Source: Gemmatimonadota bacterium (GTDB lineage Bacteria; Gemmatimonadota; Gemmatimonadetes; Gemmatimonadales; Gemmatimonadaceae). From it: a stretch of DNA of 10,774 nucleotides. Below, in pieces: positions 6,274 to 10,774 of the stretch. The DNA is taken from positions 1 to 10,774 of the forward strand of contig QHUV01000200.1 in the NCBI GenBank assembly GCA_003222065.1, read 5' to 3'. The notes below the pieces were generated by a model, which saw only the letters and a list, made by a program, of their open reading frames with translations, ran no database searches and was not told where the DNA came from. A program made the position numbers and the translations under genes. The number at the start of each line of letters is the position of its first letter. Positions within the stretch are counted from its first letter, which is position 1.

Positions 6274-9200
6274 TTACGGCACTACGTCGGCCTTCACTGT
6301 CTGGTCTGCCTGGCGGCGCTCCTTGAGATGGTCCTCCATCTTGAGACGTGGGACGCCATTGACGATCCAGTCAGCCGGCTTGTCGCCCTTGAGCTGGAAG
6401 TCGAACCACTCGCGCATGCGAACTGCGTAATCCTTCTGGTTCACCGCGCGCTGTAATCCGTGGTTCTCGCCGACATACTCGAGCAGAATGATGTCCTTCC
6501 GCAACTGTCGGAGCGTGTTGTAGTAGGTGATGCCCTGATTGAAATCCACGGCGCCGTCTTTGTCGTTATGCAAGATGATGAGCGGGGTCGTCACCTTGTC
6601 GGCATGGAACGCCGGCGAGTTTCGAATGTAGGCGTCATAGTTCTGAATGAAGTTGCCCTTGAAGCGGCCCTGGCTCGACTCGAATATGCCTTGATTCGTG
6701 CCGCCCGTGTTCCAGTAGATAGAGCTGTACATGCTCACCAAGTCGGTGAGCGGCGCGCCGGCGATGGCCGCGTGGAACATGTTCGTCTGCGTCACGAGGA
6801 ACGCCGTCTGATAGCCGCCCCACGAGTGGCCCCAGAGACCGATCCGGGTCGAATCGATAATCCCGGTCGCGATGGCGGCGCGCACCGCGGGGAGCACGCA
6901 CCACACGGCCGACATCCCGGGATCGTTGACTTTGTAGACGATGTCCGGATCGAGCACCGCGTAACCGCGACTCGTGTAGATGCTCCGGTTCGGAGTGCTC
7001 GTCTCACTCGGCGTCGCGTACGAGTTGAGCAACTGTGAACGCTTCTCGTAGATCGTGACGAGCAGTGGGTATTTCTTCCCGGGCTCGTAATTCGCCGGCA
7101 AATACAGCGCCCCCTGGAGCGTGTCGCCCTTGTCGCTCACATATTTTATGAGCCGCGCGCCGCTCGACCAGGCAAACTCCTTCTGCTGCGGGTTGGCGTC
7201 CGTAATCTGACGCCCGCTCTTGAAGTCCGGATTGGCGACGAAATAGTTCGGGAAATCCAGCGCCGTCTGTCGAGTGTAGAGATAAACGGCGGCGTCCTTC
7301 GCCTTCGTAAAAGAGTAGGACGCGTCGTTCCAGACGAGAGGGGTCGCGCCAGTCTTGCCAACATCGACGCGCGACAAACCCTCTTTCTTGGTCCACTCTC
7401 CATACGTGCCGAGGTAGAGCGGCTTCGTTAGGTCGATCCCCTCTTCCAGTCCGGTGCTGCCAGCTCGTCCACGGCTACGCGCGGCCGTCGCGGCAAACGC
7501 GTAGAGGCGCTGATAGCGGATCTGATTCTTGCGTCCGTCGCTCGTGAGGTTCACGGCCTTGCCGGTGCCGTTCACCGGCACACGCCAAACGTCCCATCCG
7601 TCGCTGAGCAGCACGGCGCTCGCGTCCTTCGACCAAGCAAGCACCTGACGCGGGGGCGGTACGATGTTGTTGTGATCGTCCTCGGTGTTCGCGAAGCTGA
7701 CCGGTGCGTCCTTGGTGACGTTGTGCTTCTGCGCCGTAGCCACATCGAGCGTCCAGAAATTCGCGTCATCGCCCCAGTAGAGCAGCTGCTTGCCATCCGG
7801 CGAGGGAATGGCCGGCGTAGGACTCCCGGGCAGAAGATCCTTCTTGAGCGCCAAGGTCCGGGCGCCTGTCGTGAGGTCGACCGTGTAGACGTCTACGTAC
7901 CGACGTCCGTCGTAACTCGCGCGCTGATCGTAATCGCGGCTGTCGATGCCATACGCATAGCGATCGTGCGGCAGCAGCGTCACCTGGCGCAGTCCCTCGT
8001 CCGACAGCCTAACGAATTTGTTGTCGGCGATTCGGTACTCCGAGAGATAGCTGTAGGCACGGTCGGCCTGCTCCTGTACGAGCTGCTGTGACTGCAGCCG
8101 GGGATCCTTCCAGTGCCAGAGCACGAGCGTCGCATTCTCATCGTCTTGCTCAACGCGCGGCTGGTTGCGTGCGCCGCCTTCACCGGGCGCACCGGCCTGG
8201 ACGATGGGTGGCCGCTGCCCGGCGCCGTCTCGGTTGGCCATGACCTCCGGCGCTACCTTCGGTTTCGCTTCACGAATGCCGAAGAACACCGTGCTGAAAT
8301 CATCTGCTATCCGCGGCGCTCGATCAGCGCTCACCCTCAGACCGGAGGGAAAGTCAGGGCGACCGGCAGCGTCGAAGATGACCTTCTTCTGCGCCGCGCT
8401 GCCGATGCCGGTAAACGCGACGACGCTGTACACCGTGTCCTTGGTCGTCGTGTCTGGCTTGCCGCGCAGAACGGCGAGCGCGGGTCCGCTGTCCGCCCAC
8501 GCGAGACGGCGATACAACGCCTGATCGCTGTCGAGAGGGCGCACGACGTCGGTACGCAGATCGCGCAGCTGCACGCCATTTCCGATCTCGTCGCGGGCAT
8601 CGATGGTGTACGCCAGAAGATTGCCCGACTCGTCGAACGCGAAATCGCCGACGTTTCCGATGTTGATCACGCTGCCCGTCGCGAGCGTGACGACAAGAAG
8701 GTCCGCGCTTTCGACGCGGCCCGCCGCCGGCGCCGCAGTGCCCCCCGGCCCACCAGCCCCGCCAGCCGGTGCACCGTTAGGCGCGCCGCCCGGCGTCTCG
8801 GCGCCGTAGCCGTAGAGCGCGATCACCTGCGGCTTGTCGCCGGAGAACGCGAAGCGGCGAATCTTGTCGAACTCGGTCTTCTGACCAGTCGCCAGATTGA
8901 GGACGGCAACCTTGTTTTGCGCGGAACGCCGCTGCTGGCGGAGGCGCTTCGCCTCGCGCTGCGTCGGATAGATGCTGAAGGCGACGAACCTGGAGTCGCC
9001 GGAGATGGCGAGCGTCGTGCTCGGCGCGGCCCCAAATGGATTTCCCGCTGCCGCGGGCGGCTCGCCGATCGGGAACCGTTGCTCGGTCGCGCCATCGGCG
9101 GTCTGCCTGACGACGACCGTCGCGTCTCCTTCGTTAGGCGCGAGAACGTAGGCAAACCACTTCCCATCGTTCGAGACCGCCGGCGATCGGATCGATTTCC

Positions 9201-9351
9201 ACGCCTTGAGGTCCGCGGGGGTGAGCTGCTTCGACCCGGCGGAGCGCGCGGCGGCAGCCGGTATGGAGGATGCTTGCGGCTGCTGAGCCATGGCGCCGGT
9301 CGCCACGAGAACGAGCGCGACGAGGAGGAGCGGGTAGCGACGGGGGGACAT
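6274..9351 (-). CDS. Large secreted S9-family serine peptidase
   Basis: A prolyl-oligopeptidase-family serine hydrolase of 1025 residues, longer than the usual ~650-750, with an enlarged N-terminal beta-propeller region. A signal peptide (MSPRRYPLLLVALVLVATGAMA|QQPQ) cleaves after residue 22. The catalytic domain is C-terminal (~residues 740-990), with Ser843 in GHSWGGY, Asp932 in HNDKDGAVDF and His964 in ENHGLQ. The S-D and D-H spacings (89 and 32) fit the S9 fold. A Gly/Ala/Pro-rich stretch (~residues 188-215, GGAPNGAPAGGAGGPGG) and a second one near 385-405 interrupt the propeller and are probably surface loops. I chose the ATG at 9349-9351, with GGGAG 5 nt upstream and the signal peptide starting there. 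The frame also opens to a GTG at 9403-9405, which would bury the signal sequence behind 18 extra residues. The gene is monocistronic, ends at the bidirectional terminator, and resembles the peptidase at 1680-3854 only in its fold. Confidence 0.9.
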   Translation of the reverse strand: MSPRRYPLLLVALVLVATGAMAQQPQASSIPAAAARSAGSKQLTPADLKAWKSIRSPAVSNDGKWFAYVLAPNEGDATVVVRQTADGATEQRFPIGEPPAAAGNPFGAAPSTTLAISGDSRFVAFSIYPTQREAKRLRQQRRSAQNKVAVLNLATGQKTEFDKIRRFAFSGDKPQVIALYGYGAETPGGAPNGAPAGGAGGPGGTAAPAAGRVESADLLVVTLATGSVINIGNVGDFAFDESGNLLAYTIDARDEIGNGVQLRDLRTDVVRPLDSDQALYRRLAWADSGPALAVLRGKPDTTTKDTVYSVVAFTGIGSAAQKKVIFDAAGRPDFPSGLRVSADRAPRIADDFSTVFFGIREAKPKVAPEVMANRDGAGQRPPIVQAGAPGEGGARNQPRVEQDDENATLVLWHWKDPRLQSQQLVQEQADRAYSYLSEYRIADNKFVRLSDEGLRQVTLLPHDRYAYGIDSRDYDQRASYDGRRYVDVYTVDLTTGARTLALKKDLLPGSPTPAIPSPDGKQLLYWGDDANFWTLDVATAQKHNVTKDAPVSFANTEDDHNNIVPPPRQVLAWSKDASAVLLSDGWDVWRVPVNGTGKAVNLTSDGRKNQIRYQRLYAFAATAARSRGRAGSTGLEEGIDLTKPLYLGTYGEWTKKEGLSRVDVGKTGATPLVWNDASYSFTKAKDAAVYLYTRQTALDFPNYFVANPDFKSGRQITDANPQQKEFAWSSGARLIKYVSDKGDTLQGALYLPANYEPGKKYPLLVTIYEKRSQLLNSYATPSETSTPNRSIYTSRGYAVLDPDIVYKVNDPGMSAVWCVLPAVRAAIATGIIDSTRIGLWGHSWGGYQTAFLVTQTNMFHAAIAGAPLTDLVSMYSSIYWNTGGTNQGIFESSQGRFKGNFIQNYDAYIRNSPAFHADKVTTPLIILHNDKDGAVDFNQGITYYNTLRQLRKDIILLEYVGENHGLQRAVNQKDYAVRMREWFDFQLKGDKPADWIVNGVPRLKMEDHLKERRQADQTVKADVVP

Positions 9352-9356
9352 GCGAA

Positions 9357-9361
9357 CTCCC
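9357..9361 (-). promoter_or_regulatory. Ribosome binding site fixing the large peptidase start
   Basis: GGGAG on the minus strand, 5 nt before the ATG at 9349-9351. It supports this start over the in-frame GTG at 9403-9405. Confidence 0.65.
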
Positions 9362-9413
9362 AGTAAGGGCCAGTACGGCGATGGGCGAGAAGCTACGTTC
9401 GGCACGGAGGAAT

Positions 9414-9497
9414 GGGAAACGGGAGCAGGTGGTCAGGAAACCGGCGGGCCCACCCCCGCCGGACTGCTTCCCTGCCACCTCCTCCCGTTGCAATCCC
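9414..9497. other. Large imperfect hairpin in the divergent intergenic region
   Basis: Three nested paired blocks are visible: AACGGGAGCAGGTGG (9418-9432) with CCACCTCCTCCCGTT (9475-9489), 14 of 15 paired; CAGG (9434-9437) with CCTG (9471-9474); and CCGGCGGG (9441-9448) with CCCGCCGG (9455-9462) around a 6-nt loop. Outer GGG (9414-9416) and CCC (9495-9497) also match. There is no T tract, so it is not a standard terminator. On the minus strand it would sit about 65 nt ahead of the large peptidase's ATG as a leader structure. One arm reads GGGAGGAGGTGG, an orphan Shine-Dalgarno-like sequence with no obvious gene behind it. Confidence 0.55.
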
Positions 9498-9510
9498 ATA
9501 CGCGCGGCTC

Positions 9511-9539
9511 TTGCCGACCGCTGCACCCAATCACATACT
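9511..9539 (+). promoter_or_regulatory. Possible sigma70 promoter for the ADOP permease gene
   Basis: TTGCCG (9511-9516) and CATACT (9534-9539) are separated by exactly 17 nt and each matches consensus at 4 of 6 positions. Transcription would start near 9545, inside the palindrome at 9537-9559, leaving a leader of about 105 nt before the ATG at 9650. The geometry is good but both boxes are imperfect. No convincing minus-strand promoter for the large peptidase was found in this gap. Confidence 0.42.
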
Positions 9540-9559
9540 ACATCCGTTACGGATGTAGT
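9537..9559. promoter_or_regulatory. Operator-like perfect palindrome
   Basis: Two 11-nt arms, ACTACATCCGT (9537-9547) and ACGGATGTAGT (9549-9559), are exact reverse complements around a single T at 9548. Outside them, ATCAC (9530-9534) and GTGAT (9561-9565) extend the symmetry with a small offset. It overlaps the end of the putative -10 box and the predicted start site, the classic position for a repressor dimer. The ACTACA/TGTAGT ends recall BlaI/MecI/CopY-type boxes. PadR regulators are also common partners of ADOP permeases. Neither identity can be proved here, and no regulator gene is in the window. Confidence 0.62.
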
Positions 9560-9581
9560 GGTGATTTCCTGGCTGCTGGTG

Positions 9582-9595
9582 GATCTCTAGAGATC
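9582..9595. repeat. 14-bp perfect palindrome in the permease leader
   Basis: GATCTCTAGAGATC is its own reverse complement. It lies 55 nt before the permease ATG and about 37 nt after the predicted transcription start. It could be a second regulator site or a small structure; it is unrelated in sequence to the palindrome at 9537-9559. Confidence 0.4.
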
Positions 9596-9649
9596 ATGCC
9601 GTGACCGTCAGCGCACCAATTCACCAGCACCAATAACCAGCGACCATCC

Positions 9650-10774
9650 ATGAGCCGAGCGCGGCCATCCCTGGACGCGGGGGAGCGAGCGTTTTGCGCG
9701 TTACTCGTGCTCTACTCGCGCTCATTCCGCGAGCGCTTCTCCGACGAGATGCTCGCGTTCTTCCGCGCTCGCCGAACCGAGGCGCGTCACCGGGGACGTC
9801 GAGGGATGCTTCGTCTCTGGCGGCACCTCGTCGTGGATGTCGGTCTCAGCGCCCCCGTCGAACGATTTCGCGGCTTGCTCGCGACGCTTGGTGGATCAGC
9901 CGCAACGACGGCCGACGCGGCCATGTATCCGGACGTACCCTGGTCGTCACCGTTCTATCTGGAGCGAGAAGAATCGATGGACGCACTCCGTCAGGACCTG
10001 CGTTTCGCCATGCGCACGTTGCGTGGGCGACCGGCATTCACGCTGCTCGCCGTGCTTACTCTGGCACTCGGCATCGGCGCGACGACGGCGATCTTCAGCG
10101 TCGTCAATGCCGTCTTGTTGCGGCCATTGCCGTGGCCCCACCCGGAGCAACACGTGCTCGTCTGGGGCACGCGGGGAGAGGTGCGCCAGAACGGAGTCGC
10201 GTATCTCGACTACCTCGACTGGCGCCAACAATCGCGCAGCTTCAAGAGCCTCGGCGTCATTCGTGGGCAGAGCGTCAACCTCACCGGCGGTGATCAGCCG
10301 GAGCGTGTAATTGGCTCGTTCGTGACTTCGAACGTCCTCGAGATGCTTGGTGCGACGCCGGCGCAGGGACGGTTCTTCGCTCCGCAAGAGACCGAGATCG
10401 CCACGAAGCAGGCTGTCGCCGTAATCACCGACGATTTCTGGCGCACACGCTTCGGGGCGCGGCCAGACATGATCGGACGAATGCTGGTGCTCAATGGGCT
10501 TTCTTTTACCGTCATCGGTATTACTCGACCAGATATTTCCGCTCCACTCGGCACGCCTGACGTGTGGATGCCGATTGGCTACTACCCGAACAAAGGCGAT
10601 CTGGAGCTTCGCGGGCGGCCAGGCGTGTTGGTACTCGGGCGTCTCAAAGCCGGAGTCAAGGCAGAGCGCGCGCAGTCCGATCTCGACGCGGTATCTCGCC
10701 GGCTCGCCGACACGTATCCGGCGACGAACGCCGGGATCGGCGCGAACGTCCAGTCCCTGGCCGACCAGATCGTC
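9650..10774 (+). CDS. ADOP-type ABC transporter permease, N-terminal part (runs off the right edge)
   Basis: The frame is open from the ATG at 9650 to the window end (375 codons) with no stop. Residues 1-109 form the extra N-terminal prefix domain typical of ADOP permeases (it includes [16 protein letters not shown] and [10 protein letters not shown]). The core begins at a second Met110 ([15 protein letters not shown]). A transmembrane helix follows at about 130-155 ([20 protein letters not shown]), then [13 protein letters not shown] and the MacB-like periplasmic domain ([36 protein letters not shown]). Family members are usually ~800 residues, with a second half of FtsX-like helices, here missing beyond the edge. 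They are membrane components of MacB-like ABC systems, generally of unknown substrate. No clear Shine-Dalgarno precedes the ATG at 9650, and no other ATG, GTG or TTG exists upstream in frame back to the stop at 9602. Met110 is a possible but less likely start, since the prefix domain is in frame and well coded. Confidence 0.88.
   Translation, partial: MSRARPSLDAGERAFCALLVLYSRSFRERFSDEMLAFFRARRTEARHRGRRGMLRLWRHLVVDVGLSAPVERFRGLLATLGGSAATTADAAMYPDVPWSSPFYLEREESMDALRQDLRFAMRTLRGRPAFTLLAVLTLALGIGATTAIFSVVNAVLLRPLPWPHPEQHVLVWGTRGEVRQNGVAYLDYLDWRQQSRSFKSLGVIRGQSVNLTGGDQPERVIGSFVTSNVLEMLGATPAQGRFFAPQETEIATKQAVAVITDDFWRTRFGARPDMIGRMLVLNGLSFTVIGITRPDISAPLGTPDVWMPIGYYPNKGDLELRGRPGVLVLGRLKAGVKAERAQSDLDAVSRRLADTYPATNAGIGANVQSLADQIV

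Larger units (their letters stand above)
350..9139. repeat. Dispersed octamer GCCTAACG / CGTTAGGC, ten copies
   Basis: GCCTAACG is found at 350-357, 2921-2928, 5002-5009 and 8007-8014. Its complement CGTTAGGC is at 717-724, 1148-1155, 2532-2539, 8775-8782 and 9132-9139. A one-mismatch copy, CGTTAGGT, is at 7426-7433. All ten are inside the oxidoreductase, the two peptidases and the gamma-glutamyltransferase; none is intergenic. Relative to the coding strand they occur as C CTA ACG (Leu-Thr, four), GTT AGG C (Val-Arg, three) and CCT AAC G (Pro-Asn, three). Four copies are preceded by CGC. No copy occurs after 9139. Base composition alone predicts fewer than one copy by my rough estimate. Confidence 0.85.

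Noticed and set aside
8113..9366. 417-codon plus-strand open frame
   Set aside because: It is antisense to the large S9 peptidase, Arg-rich with no domain, and best explained as a shadow of the real gene's codon pattern.
9537..9559. Palindrome as an intrinsic terminator
   Set aside because: It has no T tract on either strand and a one-base centre that cannot form a normal hairpin loop without losing pairs; its position at a promoter fits an operator better.
9694..10310. Plus-strand open frames overlapping the permease in other frames
   Set aside because: The frame from 9650 encodes the ADOP prefix and the conserved MacB-like core without a stop; the others are shadows.
1..10774. CRISPR array, tRNA, rRNA, insertion sequence or prophage
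   Set aside because: No regularly spaced repeats, cloverleaf-like sequence, transposase or phage motif was seen on either strand.

Overview
The window is high-GC bacterial DNA in which every recognisable gene has strongly G/C-ending codons. Two large secreted S9-family peptidases, a secreted gamma-glutamyltransferase and an ABC permease of the 'ADOP' type (N-terminal prefix domain plus MacB-like permease) are a combination common in Gemmatimonadota and Acidobacteriota. Gemmatimonadota is my best guess from gene content alone, and is an inference. No rRNA, tRNA, CRISPR array, transposase or phage gene was seen.

Layout. (1) 1-3911, minus strand. An S9 peptidase (1680-3854) and an FAD-dependent, halogenase-like oxidoreductase (201-1673) lie 6 nt apart and look like an operon. 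Downstream, a near-consensus sigma70 promoter (143-171) drives a secreted protein of which only the first 32 codons are in the window. (2) 3966-5491, plus strand, divergent from the peptidase. A gamma-glutamyltransferase gene has an intact large subunit and catalytic Thr, but an in-frame TAG cuts the small subunit short. Degraded C-terminal sequence follows to 5491, so it looks like a recent pseudogene. (3) 5629-6186, plus strand. A small basic protein of unknown function; its codon pattern switches frame near a run of G, so the real product probably ends at 6167. (4) 6169-6244: a short direct repeat and a strong bidirectional hairpin terminator between convergent genes. (5) 6274-9351, minus strand: a second, about 1025-residue secreted S9 peptidase. 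(6) 9352-9649: a divergent control region with a large hairpin, a possible promoter, an 11-bp-arm operator-like palindrome and a second 14-bp palindrome. (7) 9650 to the window end, plus strand: the ADOP permease, cut by the window edge.

Functional reading. The two peptidases and the gamma-glutamyltransferase each carry a signal peptide. They fit extracytoplasmic breakdown of peptides and gamma-glutamyl compounds such as glutathione. The oxidoreductase may modify a small molecule or peptide, but its substrate cannot be read from the sequence.

The most unusual signal is not a gene. The octamer GCCTAACG/CGTTAGGC occurs nine times exactly and once with one mismatch in 10.8 kb. All copies lie inside genes, in both orientations and in all three codon phases, where they use codons such as CTA and AGG. 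This points to selection on the DNA itself (uptake, recombination, methylation or chromosome organisation) rather than on protein sequence.
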